Shown here: one piece after another, positions 56,347 through 64,000 of the stretch | Layout: every line of letters begins with the position of its first letter | How positions within the stretch are numbered: position 1 is the stretch's first letter | NCBI RefSeq assembly: GCF_020809045.1 | Contig: NZ_CP078079.1 | Span: 186,001-250,000 of the forward strand | Direction of reading: 5' to 3' | Origin: Pseudarthrobacter sp. L1SW | Lineage (GTDB): Bacteria > Actinomycetota > Actinomycetes > Actinomycetales > Micrococcaceae | DNA: 64,000 nucleotides | Translations under genes and position numbers: made by a program | The notes under the pieces: generated by a model | The model's input: the letters and a program-made list of their open reading frames with translations, nothing else | The model's database searches: none | Told to the model about the DNA's origin: nothing

Positions 56347-57045
56347 TCAGCGGAGCAGCTCCACGTCCGACACCAGCTCGATGTGCGCAAGCATGGCTTC
56401 GGCGGCACCTTCGGCATCCTGCGCCCTGACAGCGTCGGCGATCTTGCGGTGGGAGGCAAGGGACTGCTCGGGCCGTCCGGGCTGGCCAAGGGATTCCATC
56501 CTGGTTTCAAGAATCATTTCCGCGATGAAGGCCATCAGCTGCGCCAGCACGGAGGAATGCGCTGCGGCCGTAATGGCCTGGTGGAAGAGCTCGTCACCGT
56601 GGGTTCCGCGGTCGCCGTCGCTGATTTCCTTCGCCATCACCTCAAGGGCGTCATCAATGGCAGCCAGGTCTTCGTCCGTGCGCCGGGCAGCGGCGAGGGC
56701 GGCAAGCTTCACTTCCAGCGTGCTTCGCGCTTCCACGATCTCCGGCAGCCTGCTGCGGTGCTCGCGCAGGCCCTTTATCACGGAGGCGACACTCGGCCGG
56801 CGCGCCAGGACGGCTCCGGTCCCGTGCTGCACGTCGATCACCCCCAGCACCTCGAGGGCCACGAGGGCCTGGGCGAGCGTGGCACGGGAAACGCCGAGGC
56901 GCTCGGCAAGGTCACGCTCCGCCGGCAGCAGGTCGCCGGGCCTCAGCTGGGCGGACTCGATGTAGGACAGGATCTGCTCCACGAGCTGTTCGTACAGCCG
57001 GGGGCGCGTGATTCGTTCCAGTCCCAGCCGTGATGCCTTCTCCAC
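56347..57045 (-). CDS. GntR-family (FadR/FCD) regulator of the carrier/CoA-transferase cassette
   Basis: A 232-residue regulator with a winged HTH (LYEQLVEQILSYIESAQLRPG, LLPAERDLAERLGVSRATLAQAL as landmarks; key part ERLGVSRATL) and an FCD domain from about residue 95 with conserved Asp/His (DELFHQAITAAAHS, ASHRKIADAV). GTG start with AGGG upstream. It is divergent from the dicarboxylate carrier at 57179 and a promoter with a small palindrome lies between them. Position and family recall MatR, the GntR repressor of malonate genes in Rhizobium, but the ligand is unknown. Confidence 0.9.
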   Translation of the reverse strand: MEKASRLGLERITRPRLYEQLVEQILSYIESAQLRPGDLLPAERDLAERLGVSRATLAQALVALEVLGVIDVQHGTGAVLARRPSVASVIKGLREHRSRLPEIVEARSTLEVKLAALAAARRTDEDLAAIDDALEVMAKEISDGDRGTHGDELFHQAITAAAHSSVLAQLMAFIAEMILETRMESLGQPGRPEQSLASHRKIADAVRAQDAEGAAEAMLAHIELVSDVELLR

Positions 57046-57093
57046 AAAGCCCTCGCTACGTCGTCGGTCCTTCCAGAATAGCGCCTCCTGCTA

Positions 57094-57125
57094 TTGACAT
57101 ACAGACTGGGTGTCTAGGAGGCTAG
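57094..57125 (+). promoter_or_regulatory. Promoter and probable operator of the carrier cassette
   Basis: A -35 TTGACA at 57094-57099 is followed by AGAC-TGGGT-GTCT (57103-57115), a 4-bp-arm palindrome, and CTAG-GAGG-CTAG (57114-57125). A -10 is not clear (TAGGAG or TAGTCC). The overlap of palindrome and promoter fits repression by the divergent GntR protein. Confidence 0.5.
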
Positions 57126-57178
57126 TCCAGTGAGCCAGTAACTCACGTCACACTCCCATCCCCAATGGAGGACCAACG

Positions 57179-58573
57179 ATGTCCGCTCCTGTTTTATCCA
57201 TCCTCATCCTGGCGGCGATGTTCCTGCTCGCCACCGTCCTTCCCCTGAACATGGGCGCGCTGGCCTTCGTTGGCGCCTTCCTCCTGGGCAGCGTTGTCCT
57301 GGGGATTTCCACCAGTGACATCCTGGCCAACTTCCCCGGCGGTCTGTTCCTTACCATCGTCGGCGTCACGTACCTTTTCGCCATCGCCCAGAACAACGGC
57401 ACCATCGACCTCCTGGTGAGGGGCGCCGTGCGGCTGGTGGGCAACCGCGTAGCCCTGATTCCCTGGGTCATGTTCGCCATCACGGCGCTGATTACCAGCG
57501 TCGGTGCCCTGTCCCCGGCCGCGGTCGCAATCATCGCCCCGATCGCGCTCAGCTTCGCCGGGAAGCACAAGATCAGCCCGCTGCTGATGGGCATGATGGT
57601 GATCCACGGCGCCCAGGCCGGCGGGTTCTCGCCGATCGCCGTCTACGGCGTTACGGTCAACGGACTGATTGCCAAGACTGAACTCGCCGCGAGCCCGATG
57701 GCTATCTTCCTGGCCAGCTTCATCTTCAACCTTGTCGTGGCAGCGGTCCTGTTCATCGTCCTCGGCGGCAGCAAACTCCTCTCCTCCAAGGCTGGCCGGA
57801 TCGTTGAGCAGGCAGCCGAGAGCCGCATGAAGGTGAGCGTCGGCGCCCGCGCGGCCGGTGTCACCCTGCAGGGCTCCGGTTCGGACATTCCCCCTTCTGG
57901 CGTCTCGGCCAAGGGCACCACTGGTGGGTCCTCCGCAGCCGGTGAGGCCGGGGTCAGCTCCGCAGGTGCCCGCGCCACCGTGCCGCAGCTCGTGACCATC
58001 CTTGGTCTCATCTCCCTCGCCGTCATCTCCCTCGGATTCAAGGTCGACGTCGGCTTCGTTTCCATTACCATCGCCATCATCCTGGCGCTGGTGTCACCGG
58101 CCGCCCAGAAGGGCGCCGTCAACAAGATCAGCTGGTCCACCGTGCTGCTCATCTGCGGCATGCTGACCTTTGTTGGAGTCCTCGAAGAAGCCGGCACGAT
58201 CAAGTTCGTCTCCGATGGCGTCGCCAACCTCGGCCTGCCCCTGCTGGCAGCGCTGCTGATCTGCTACATCGGCGGAATCGTTTCGGCGTTCGCATCGTCC
58301 ACCGCAATCCTCGCGGCACTCATTCCGCTGGCGGTTCCGTTCCTTGCCGCCGGCGAAATCGGTGCCGTCGGAGTCATCGCGGCACTTGCGGTCTCCGCAA
58401 CCATCGTGGATGTTTCGCCCTTCTCCACCAACGGCGCACTTGTGCTGGCCAATGCGCCCGACGGCGTGGACAAGGAACGCTTCTACAAGCAGATATTGAC
58501 CTACAGCGGCATCGTCGTGGTCGCCGGACCCGCAATCGCCTGGCTCGTCATGGTCGTCCCGGGCTGGATGTAG
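57179..58573 (+). CDS. SLC13/MatC-like dicarboxylate carrier
   Basis: A 464-residue membrane carrier with about eleven helices. It starts with LSILILAAMFLLATVLPLNMG, contains GALSPAAVAIIAPIALSFA and MMVIHGAQAGGFSPIAVYG (the hairpin-helix segment seen in MatC-type carriers), has a hydrophilic Ser/Gly loop near the middle (residues ~220-265), and repeats the hairpin in the second half (FASSTAILAALIPLAVPFL). GGAGG precedes the ATG. MatC-like carriers move malonate or other C3-C4 dicarboxylates. First gene of a cassette with a CoA-transferase and an AccD/AccA fusion. Confidence 0.88.
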   Translation: MSAPVLSILILAAMFLLATVLPLNMGALAFVGAFLLGSVVLGISTSDILANFPGGLFLTIVGVTYLFAIAQNNGTIDLLVRGAVRLVGNRVALIPWVMFAITALITSVGALSPAAVAIIAPIALSFAGKHKISPLLMGMMVIHGAQAGGFSPIAVYGVTVNGLIAKTELAASPMAIFLASFIFNLVVAAVLFIVLGGSKLLSSKAGRIVEQAAESRMKVSVGARAAGVTLQGSGSDIPPSGVSAKGTTGGSSAAGEAGVSSAGARATVPQLVTILGLISLAVISLGFKVDVGFVSITIAIILALVSPAAQKGAVNKISWSTVLLICGMLTFVGVLEEAGTIKFVSDGVANLGLPLLAALLICYIGGIVSAFASSTAILAALIPLAVPFLAAGEIGAVGVIAALAVSATIVDVSPFSTNGALVLANAPDGVDKERFYKQILTYSGIVVVAGPAIAWLVMVVPGWM

Positions 58574-58641
58574 CCGGTTGAACGCACCCCGGCAGCGCCG
58601 AACCGGCAGCCGCGAGATCAGCAAACGAAGGAAACCAGGCA

Positions 58642-59853
58642 ATGAGCAGAACCGATAGTACGCAGGGGCCCCTGTCCGGCCACCTGATAGTGGACCTGAG
58701 CCGGGCTTTGGCTGGACCGCATGCCGGAATGATGCTGGCCGACCTGGGCGCCCGCGTCATCAAAGTGGAGAACCCCGGGACGGGGGACGATACGCGGGGT
58801 TGGGGTCCGCCCTTCGTGGGCCCCGCCGACGATCCGCAGTCCACCTACTTCATGTCCTGCAACCGCAACAAGGAATCCATCAGCCTGGACCTGAAGAGCG
58901 GAGACGGGCAGGCGGTGCTGCGGGGGCTGCTGGAGCGGGCCGACGTGGTGATCGAGAACTTCCGCCCCGGCGTCATGGACCGGCTGGGCTTCTCCACCGC
59001 TGCCATGCACGAACTAAACCCGCGCCTGGTGGTCCTCTCCATCACCGGCTTCGGCCATGACGGGCCGGAATCCCAGCGCAGCGGCTACGACCAGATCCTC
59101 CAGGGCGAGGCGGGGCTGATGTCCCTGACAGGCTCCGGACCGGACGATCCCCAGCGGGTCGGCGTCCCCATCGCGGACCTCCTCGCCGGCATGAACGGGG
59201 CATTCGGAGTGCTGGCGGCGCTGGTTGACCGGGACAAAAGCGGCCGCGGGCAGGTGGTGCGGACGTCTCTGCTGGCATCACTGATCGGGGTGCACGCCTT
59301 CCAGGGCACCCGCACCACGGTGGCAGGGGAAGTTCCGCAGGCGCAGGGCAACCACCATCCGTCCATCGCGCCCTATGGCCTCTTTGCCTGCAGGGACGGG
59401 AGCGTGCAGATCAGCGTCGGCAGCGAAAAACTGTGGGCCTCGTTCGCTGCGGCCTTCGGCCTGGATCCGGCGGCGCCGGGCTTTGCCAGCAACGCCGAAA
59501 GGGTGCGGAACCGCGCAGGGGTGATTGCCGCCGTCGAACGCGTCTTTGCCCGCTACGGGGCAGCAGAGCTGCTGCAGAAGCTGAACGACGCCGGGATCCC
59601 CGCCGGCAAGGTGCGCTCGCTTGACGAGGTGTACGCGTGGGAACAGGTTGCGTCCCAGGGGCTGGTGGTGGATGTGGAGCATCCGCTGCTCGGCAAGGTC
59701 AGCCTGCCCGGGCCGCCGCTGAGGTTCTTTGCTCCCGGCGACGCCTCGGAAACCACGGTCACCGAACACGACGCGCCGCCCTTGCTGGATGAGGACGGGC
59801 AGGCCATCCGCGAATGGCTGGGCCTGTGGGCCGTGGCCGCCGGGGCGAAATAG
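58642..59853 (+). CDS. CaiB/BaiF-type (family III) CoA-transferase
   Basis: Moves CoA between carboxylic acids. The 403-residue protein shows the family pattern: LIVDLSRALAGPHAGMMLADLGARVIKVE, NRNKESISLDLKSGDG, ENFRPGVMDRLG, SITGFGHDGP as landmarks, and the catalytic Asp in GVPIADLLAGMNG near residue 175. AAGGAAA precedes the ATG. Being between the carrier and the carboxyltransferase, it probably activates the imported acid. The donor and acceptor acids cannot be read from sequence. Confidence 0.92.
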   Translation: MSRTDSTQGPLSGHLIVDLSRALAGPHAGMMLADLGARVIKVENPGTGDDTRGWGPPFVGPADDPQSTYFMSCNRNKESISLDLKSGDGQAVLRGLLERADVVIENFRPGVMDRLGFSTAAMHELNPRLVVLSITGFGHDGPESQRSGYDQILQGEAGLMSLTGSGPDDPQRVGVPIADLLAGMNGAFGVLAALVDRDKSGRGQVVRTSLLASLIGVHAFQGTRTTVAGEVPQAQGNHHPSIAPYGLFACRDGSVQISVGSEKLWASFAAAFGLDPAAPGFASNAERVRNRAGVIAAVERVFARYGAAELLQKLNDAGIPAGKVRSLDEVYAWEQVASQGLVVDVEHPLLGKVSLPGPPLRFFAPGDASETTVTEHDAPPLLDEDGQAIREWLGLWAVAAGAK

Positions 59854-59854
59854 C

Positions 59855-61363
59855 ATGGCGACGACGGAAAAGGTGCGGCACCTGGGCGCCGCCGAGTTGC
59901 TGGACAACGTGGTGGATGCGGGGTCCTTCGTCTCCTGGGACATGCCGGCGCAGGAGCCGCCGCTGTCCGCGGAGTACTGCCGCGACCTTGCCAAGGCGCG
60001 GGAGCGGAGCGGTACGGACGAATCCGTGATCACGGGCGCCGGGCTCATCCGGGGTCGCCGGGTGGCGGTGATCGTGAGTGAATTCTCCTTCCTGGCGGGA
60101 TCGATCGGCCACGCGGCGGCACAGCGGATCGTGGCGGCCATCGAACGGGCAACGGCTGAGGGGCTGCCGCTGCTGGCCGGCCCGGCGTCCGGGGGCACGC
60201 GGATGCAGGAAGGGACGCTGGCCTTCCTGTCCATGGTGAAAATCACCGGGGCCGTGCGGGCGCACCGCCAGGCCGGCCTTCCCTACCTGGTCTACCTGCG
60301 GCACCCCACCACCGGCGGCGTCATGGCCTCCTGGGGATCCCTGGGCCACATCAACGTGGCTGAACCCGGCGCCCTCCTGGGGTTCCTGGGCCCCCGCGTT
60401 TACGAGGCGCTGCACGGCGAGGCCTTCCCGGAGAACGTGCAGACAGCGGAGAACCTGTTCAACAAGGGACTGATCGACGGCGTGGTGGAGCCTGCCGACC
60501 TCGCTGACCTGGTGGCCAGGGCCTTGGACATCCTGTGCGCGGAGCGGGCCGGCGTTCCGGCGCAGCCCGCGACGCTCGGCGTCCGGCCCGCTCCCGTGGA
60601 CGCGTGGACGTCCATTGGCATCTCCCGGCGTGCCCGGCGTCCGGACCTGCGGCAGCTCCTGAAGTACGGGGCAGTGGACGCCCTGCCCTTGAACGGGACG
60701 GGGCAGGGTGAGAAGGACCCCGGGCTGCTGCTGGCCCTGGCCCGTTTCGGCGGGCAGTCCTGCATCGTCCTGGGCCACGCGCGGCCGCTTCGCAAGGAAG
60801 CAGCCGGGATGGGGCCCGGATCCCTGCGGGAAGCGCGGCGGGGCATGAAGCTGGCGGAGGAGCTGCGGCTGCCGCTGCTGACCGTCATCGACACCGCGGG
60901 TGCGGCGCTCTCGCAGGCTGCGGAGGAAGGCGGCCTGGCGGGCGAGATTGCGCGCTCGCTGCACGAACTGATCGGCCTGGCCGCCCCGTCGGTCTCTGTG
61001 CTGCTCGGCCAGGGTGCCGGGGGAGGGGCGCTGGCACTGCTGCCGGCGGACAGGACCATCGCGGCCCAGCACAGCTGGCTCTCACCGCTGCCCCCCGAGG
61101 GTGCCAGTGCCATTGTGCACCGGACAACTGCGCTGGCCCCCGCGATGGCGCAGGCGCAGGGCGTCAACGTCGCGTCGCTGTACGCTCACGGACTGGTGGA
61201 CCACATTGTGGATGAGCGGGACGACGCCTCTTTGGAGCCGCGCGCATTCTGCCAGCGCATGGCAAAGGCCATCGAGTATGAGCTGGGCTCGCTCTCCGGC
61301 CTTCCCGTCGCCGGGCTGGTTGCGGCGCGCTCCGAAAAGTACCGGAGCCTGGGCGCGGGGTGA
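59855..61363 (+). CDS. Fused carboxyltransferase (AccD/AccA-like) of acyl-CoA carboxylase type
   Basis: A 502-residue protein with two crotonase-like halves. The beta half (to ~residue 240) has AGPASGGTRMQEGTLAFLSM and RHPTTGGVMASWGSLGHIN, as in AccD but without its zinc finger. The alpha half has IDTAGAALSQAAEEGGLAGEIARSL as pattern (key part DTAGAA), LLGQGAGGGALALLPADR and LSPLPPEGASAI, as in AccA. It should transfer a carboxyl group between a CoA ester and biotin. No biotin carboxylase or carrier protein is in this cassette; one with both domains lies at 10510 in the window. It starts 1 bp after the CoA-transferase stop codon, so the two are coupled. Malonyl-CoA decarboxylation or carboxylation of an acyl-CoA are both possible. 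Confidence 0.87.
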   Translation: MATTEKVRHLGAAELLDNVVDAGSFVSWDMPAQEPPLSAEYCRDLAKARERSGTDESVITGAGLIRGRRVAVIVSEFSFLAGSIGHAAAQRIVAAIERATAEGLPLLAGPASGGTRMQEGTLAFLSMVKITGAVRAHRQAGLPYLVYLRHPTTGGVMASWGSLGHINVAEPGALLGFLGPRVYEALHGEAFPENVQTAENLFNKGLIDGVVEPADLADLVARALDILCAERAGVPAQPATLGVRPAPVDAWTSIGISRRARRPDLRQLLKYGAVDALPLNGTGQGEKDPGLLLALARFGGQSCIVLGHARPLRKEAAGMGPGSLREARRGMKLAEELRLPLLTVIDTAGAALSQAAEEGGLAGEIARSLHELIGLAAPSVSVLLGQGAGGGALALLPADRTIAAQHSWLSPLPPEGASAIVHRTTALAPAMAQAQGVNVASLYAHGLVDHIVDERDDASLEPRAFCQRMAKAIEYELGSLSGLPVAGLVAARSEKYRSLGAG

Positions 61364-61390
61364 CCTGGCCGCAGCCTTGCTGCGGCGGCG

Positions 61391-61816
61391 CTACCTCCGC
61401 TGCTGGACCCTTGCGCGGTGGGCGTTCCTGCGGAGCTGGAGGATGCGGGCGCCGCCGGCCATGGCAACCAGGACGCCGCCGGTCACGCTGGCGATGAACA
61501 GGGCCATGCCCAGCGGGACCATGCCCTCCAGCCCCAAGTAGCGGACCACCACTTGGTCCTGGTTCTGCAGGATGAAGATGATCAGCAGGATCAGCACCAC
61601 CAGGGCGGCAACGACGGCAGCCCACACCACCCCTGCCCGGGTCACCCGTGGCTGCTCCGCAGCGGGAACCTGGGCCGTGGGGCCAGGGGAGACGGGCCGG
61701 GCGTCTGCCGGCCGCGCGTTCGGCACCGCTGCTGTACCGGTCCGGTCCGGCGGCATCCCGTTGCCGCCCTGCTCCGGCTGCCCCTCAGGCCCAGGCGTGT
61801 ACTGTCCAGCACTCAT
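61391..61816 (-). CDS. LapA/DUF1049-type membrane protein
   Basis: A 141-residue protein with a Pro/Gly/Thr-rich N-terminal half and a C-terminal LapA-like domain: helix AGVVWAAVVAALVVLILLIIF, then ILQNQDQVVVRYLGLEG, helix PLGMALFIASVTGGVLVAMAGG and a basic end (RRNAHRARVQQRR). E. coli LapA works in envelope assembly; the actinobacterial role is unknown. ATG 61816 has GGAAGGGG 5 nt upstream; codons further upstream (to 61858) are open but contain motif site D. Confidence 0.85.
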   Translation of the reverse strand: MSAGQYTPGPEGQPEQGGNGMPPDRTGTAAVPNARPADARPVSPGPTAQVPAAEQPRVTRAGVVWAAVVAALVVLILLIIFILQNQDQVVVRYLGLEGMVPLGMALFIASVTGGVLVAMAGGARILQLRRNAHRARVQQRR

Positions 61817-61831
61817 TGCGTCCCCTTCCCA

Positions 61832-61853
61832 AATGCTAAGCATGCTTACTGAT
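61832..61853. promoter_or_regulatory. TAAG/CTTA motif, site D
   Basis: Contains the perfect 12-bp palindrome TAAGCATGCTTA (61837-61848) extended by CTGATG. It is about 20 bp upstream of the LapA-like gene start (61816, minus). Related to sites A, B and C. Confidence 0.5.
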
Positions 61854-61897
61854 GCCACCTTAGCGGTCGGGGTTCAGGCGGCACAACGCGGGGGCTG

Positions 61898-62257
61898 CTA
61901 AGTCCCGGCGATTCGGCGACCATGCCCGCGCTCCTCCGCCGTCAGCCCGGCCGGTCCAGCTGCCACCAGAGTCCACCGGACAACCGTGCCGTCCGGGCCG
62001 GCCTGTGAGCCGTGGGCCAGGGCGCCATCAATACGACGGCGGACCTCGGCTTCCCGCTGCGGGTCGGCAGTGAAGATGGTTCGCAGCGTCACGGTTTCAC
62101 CGTCACGCTGCGCTGCTGTGTGGTGGGCGGCCAGCGGGCAGGGCGGCGGATGCTGCCAGCTGCCGCACAGGGCAACGGTGATGGCTGCCCCGGGCGCCCC
62201 GGTTCCGGAGCCGGCGTCCATCAGGACGGTGGCTTCATGTACATAGATCCCGGGCAT
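61898..62257 (-). CDS. Hypothetical protein (119 aa)
   Basis: I do not recognise the family. AAAGGA lies 5 nt before the ATG, a strong ribosome binding site. The sequence has an N-terminal strand-like part (PGIYVHEATVLMDAGSG), a Cys/His-containing middle (CGSWQHPPPCPLAAHH) that could bind a metal, and a C-terminal segment TLRTIFTADPQREAEVRRRID resembling a helical arm. No membrane segment. It may be in the same transcript as the small protein gene upstream at 62656. Confidence 0.65.
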   Translation of the reverse strand: MPGIYVHEATVLMDAGSGTGAPGAAITVALCGSWQHPPPCPLAAHHTAAQRDGETVTLRTIFTADPQREAEVRRRIDGALAHGSQAGPDGTVVRWTLVAAGPAGLTAEERGHGRRIAGT

Positions 62258-62394
62258 GCCGTCCTTTCTCCTGCGGGGTTTTCCTGCGCGGGCCCGCGTA
62301 GGGATACTGTGTCCGCATGCGGCCGGAGGCTGTGTCCGAACGGGTGGGGAGGCTGCGTCCGGAGCCCGCGTCCGCAGTCCGCGTCCGGAGACAG

Positions 62395-62423
62395 CGGAAG
62401 GGCCTTCCGTGAAGACCCTTCCG
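62395..62423 (-). terminator. Hairpin between two small-protein genes
   Basis: CGGAAGGG (62395-62402) pairs with CCCTTCCG (62416-62423) around a 13-nt loop, 21 bp after the stop of the 70-aa gene. Next to it (62350-62395) are several copies of GCGTCCG with no coding sense. Confidence 0.5.
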
Positions 62424-62443
62424 TTGACTTTGCCACGCCGGCG

Positions 62444-62656
62444 TCAGACCCTCTCCTTGCTCCGATCAGCAGGTGTGGTGCGGGGCTCTGGCGTCTTCCA
62501 CCAGGCCGGGAAAGCCCAGAACGTGAAGTCCTGCGCCCTGACTGGCTTCTCAGGCGTTTCTACCGGGGTTTCCGGGGTGTCCTGCTTGGCTTCAGGCCGG
62601 CGGTGGGTTTCCTTCCTGGCGCCCCACCCGAAGTCCTTGCTGGATGAATAGCACAT
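62444..62656 (-). CDS. Small Trp/Phe-containing protein (70 aa), hypothetical
   Basis: Starts MCYSSSKDFGWGARK, has a Pro/Glu/Thr-rich centre (TPETPVETPEKPVRAQD) and an aromatic tail (FTFWAFPAWWKTPEPR). GAGGAGG precedes the ATG. I have seen short actinobacterial proteins that begin in this way, but their function is unknown to me. Codon use is normal. Possibly co-transcribed with the gene at 62998. Confidence 0.65.
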   Translation of the reverse strand: MCYSSSKDFGWGARKETHRRPEAKQDTPETPVETPEKPVRAQDFTFWAFPAWWKTPEPRTTPADRSKERV

Positions 62657-62773
62657 CACAGACCTCCTCACAGTGACTGCCCTTTAATCGTCCTCCCGTT
62701 TCGGTGGGGAGTCGACACCCTGGCGGGTGCATTTGCTGCGTCGTCCGGCTCCGGCGTGCCCGCGACGGGGTGG

Positions 62774-62998
62774 CTATCCGCCGGTGATCACGTCCTCGGC
62801 CTCCTGAGGGCGGTGGAACTCGCACGGGCCATGGTGCCGGAGGGGAAGGAGGCAGGTCCGGCCCGTGGGCAAATGGACCATGCCGCAGCGGCCCCTCTCC
62901 GCGAGGTCCTCCCTGATATTTGCGTTGTTCAGGTCCGGCCGGGCCAGGTTCGCTTCGTGGGTGTTGCTGGGAGCGGTGCGGGAGTGTTCAGCGTTCAT
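62774..62998 (-). CDS. Small Cys/His-rich protein (74 aa), hypothetical
   Basis: Charged N-terminal half (NAEHSRTAPSNTHEAN, NANIREDLAERGR) followed by CGMVHLPTGRTCLLPLRH and HGPCEFHRP. The three Cys and nearby His residues (C-x10-C, then H-x2-C) look like a small zinc site. AGGAG lies about 8 nt before the ATG. No function proposed; a nucleic-acid or regulatory role is possible. It stands about 160 bp downstream of the amidase gene, in the same direction. Confidence 0.6.
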   Translation of the reverse strand: MNAEHSRTAPSNTHEANLARPDLNNANIREDLAERGRCGMVHLPTGRTCLLPLRHHGPCEFHRPQEAEDVITGG

Positions 62999-63156
62999 GA
63001 TCGGCAACTCCTCGTTGAGTGATGGCCAGATTAGGGGAAGCGAAAGCCGTGTGGACTCTGCCAGTCTGGTCCCACACGGTTACGGGAAAATTAAACCGGT
63101 GTTAGATCCAGGTCAACAAGACCCCCATCAAGGCTTTTAGTGCCCCAATTGCCTGG

Positions 63157-64000
63157 CTAGTACCCCAACTGGTTGGCCACCTGCAGGAGCAGGGCCTCGG
63201 AACCCGCCGGCCCCACCAGTTGGATGCCCATCGGCAGTCCCAGGCCGGGTGTTCCGCCCGTCCAGTGGACAGGAAGGGTGATGGCCGGCAGGCCACAGAC
63301 GTTGATCATGGAGGACCAGGGCGCGTATTCGCACTGCTTGCGGTAGTCGCCGTCGGCGTCCCCCGGCCAGTGGGCCGCGGGCCACCGTTCGCCCCCGTGC
63401 AGCCCGGTGAACCAGCCCACCGGGCGGGGTGTCTGCGCAAGTGCGGGCATCAGCATGAGGTCCCACTGGGCGAACTGCGCCACCGTATCGTGCTGGAACT
63501 GCCGCAGGAAGGCCAGCGATTCAGCAAGTTTCGCCGGGCTGCGTTGCTGGGCGCGGCGCCGGAAAGTGCGGGTCAGGGGAGCCAGCAGCGCTTCGCGGTG
63601 CGGGCTGATCCGGGCCGTCCCCACTGCCGCCGTCCAGGCCGTGGTGAAGGCATCGGGGTAGCGGTTGTCATAGCGCATGGAAGCCTCCCCTAGGGCGTGT
63701 CCGGCATGTTCCAGCAGGCCGATGCCCGCCTGGAGGGCATCCAGCGCTTCCTGTTCCGGGCTGAAGGGAAAGGTACTGGACCACGGGCTGTCCAGCGTCA
63801 CGCCGATGCGGAGCCTCGGCGGATCCTGCTCCAGCGCCTCAAGGTAGGCGCCCTCCCCTCGGGCAACTCCCCCGGGCGCCGCGCGTGTGGAGGCAGGGAG
63901 GCTGCGTGCAGCGGGCGTGGACAGGGCGGGGGAGGACCCAGGTACAAGAGCGTCCATCATGAGTGCGGCATCGGCGGAGGTCCTGGCGATGGGGCCGGCA
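63157..64000 (-). CDS. Amidase signature-family protein, 5' end missing
   Basis: C-terminal 281 residues of an amidase hydrolysing C-N amide bonds; the gene continues beyond the right edge, where the catalytic Ser-cis-Ser-Lys should lie. The visible part opens with AGPIARTSADAALMMDALVP, the conserved segment just after the active-site region, then YDNRYPDAFTTAWTAAVGTA and, near the end, NVCGLPAITLPVHW and LPMGIQLVGPAGSEALLLQVANQL, which are family landmarks. Substrate unknown. No linked genes are visible in the window. Confidence 0.92.
   Translation of the reverse strand, partial: AGPIARTSADAALMMDALVPGSSPALSTPAARSLPASTRAAPGGVARGEGAYLEALEQDPPRLRIGVTLDSPWSSTFPFSPEQEALDALQAGIGLLEHAGHALGEASMRYDNRYPDAFTTAWTAAVGTARISPHREALLAPLTRTFRRRAQQRSPAKLAESLAFLRQFQHDTVAQFAQWDLMLMPALAQTPRPVGWFTGLHGGERWPAAHWPGDADGDYRKQCEYAPWSSMINVCGLPAITLPVHWTGGTPGLGLPMGIQLVGPAGSEALLLQVANQLGY

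Noticed and set aside
59855..61363. Calling the fusion a biotin-dependent malonate decarboxylase subunit outright
   Set aside because: The halves resemble AccD and AccA but the substrate is unknown and the other decarboxylase subunits are absent; kept as a hypothesis only.
62322..62417. A 31-codon frame (ATG-CGG-CCG-GAG...) after a GATACT box
   Set aside because: The spacing to the box is 8 nt, the sequence is a run of GCGTCCG repeats, and it overlaps a hairpin.

Overview
The window is high-GC actinobacterial DNA, most likely a soil Micrococcaceae chromosome of the Arthrobacter/Pseudarthrobacter type. The evidence is a dimethylglycine oxidase resembling the Arthrobacter globiformis enzyme, a mycothiol-type formaldehyde dehydrogenase, a DUF222/HNH (13E12-type) gene, several apparently leaderless genes with a -10 box exactly 6 nt before the start codon, and strong G/C at third codon positions. 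I see no rRNA, tRNA, CRISPR array, prophage or replication origin. The only mobile element is one IS30-family copy with a broken transposase. All calls come from reading the sequence; none was checked against a database.

Layout. 1-2205: end of a GH32 fructan hydrolase and a membrane protein. 2222-4933: hxlB-hxlA (formaldehyde fixation by the RuMP route), divergent from an unusual LuxR regulator that carries a kinase-like ATPase domain. 4970-12288: IclR, GntR and a 5-oxoproline operon (pxpA, MFS carrier, fused pxpB-pxpC, biotin carboxylase-BCCP). 12682-18327: an operon of an unannotated 55-aa ORF, a BCCT carrier, purU and dimethylglycine oxidase. 18448-20396: DUF222/HNH protein and a small acidic protein. 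20498-27351: FdhF/YdeP-type molybdoenzyme, mycothiol-dependent formaldehyde dehydrogenase with a coupled metallo-hydrolase, creatinase and IclR. 27411-29340: GTP cyclohydrolase II with a flavin monooxygenase-like protein. 29392-46992: a stress and signalling stretch with small hydrophilic proteins, SDRs, glycerate kinase, a histidine kinase/GGDEF-EAL/EAL set, DUF6328/DUF6766 membrane proteins, and a glycosyltransferase/GAF-ANTAR/SGNH group. 46989-54615: uracil permease and RutE-like reductase, IS30, RNA ligase-like protein, phosphoglucomutase, NERD and DUF4190 proteins. 54763-64000: FAD oxidase, a GntR/MatC-like carrier/CoA-transferase/carboxyltransferase cassette, small proteins and a partial amidase.

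How it fits together. The left 27 kb reads as methylated-amine and one-carbon metabolism. A BCCT carrier imports betaine-type compounds. Dimethylglycine oxidase makes sarcosine and a folate-bound C1 unit, PurU releases formate, and the molybdoenzyme may oxidise it. Creatinase makes sarcosine from creatine. Formaldehyde is handled by HxlA/HxlB and by the mycothiol dehydrogenase. These two formaldehyde operons share an almost identical 19-bp upstream element at the same distance from their start codons, and a second motif family built on TTGCG half sites recurs upstream of the BCCT operon and creatinase. Sarcosine oxidase and betaine demethylase are not in the window.

The best candidates for something undescribed are the 19-bp formaldehyde element with its divergent ATPase-LuxR regulator, the 55-aa ORF heading the betaine/dimethylglycine operon, a TAAG...CTTA motif next to four stress-type genes, and the dicarboxylate carrier/CoA-transferase/fused carboxyltransferase cassette that has no biotin carrier of its own.
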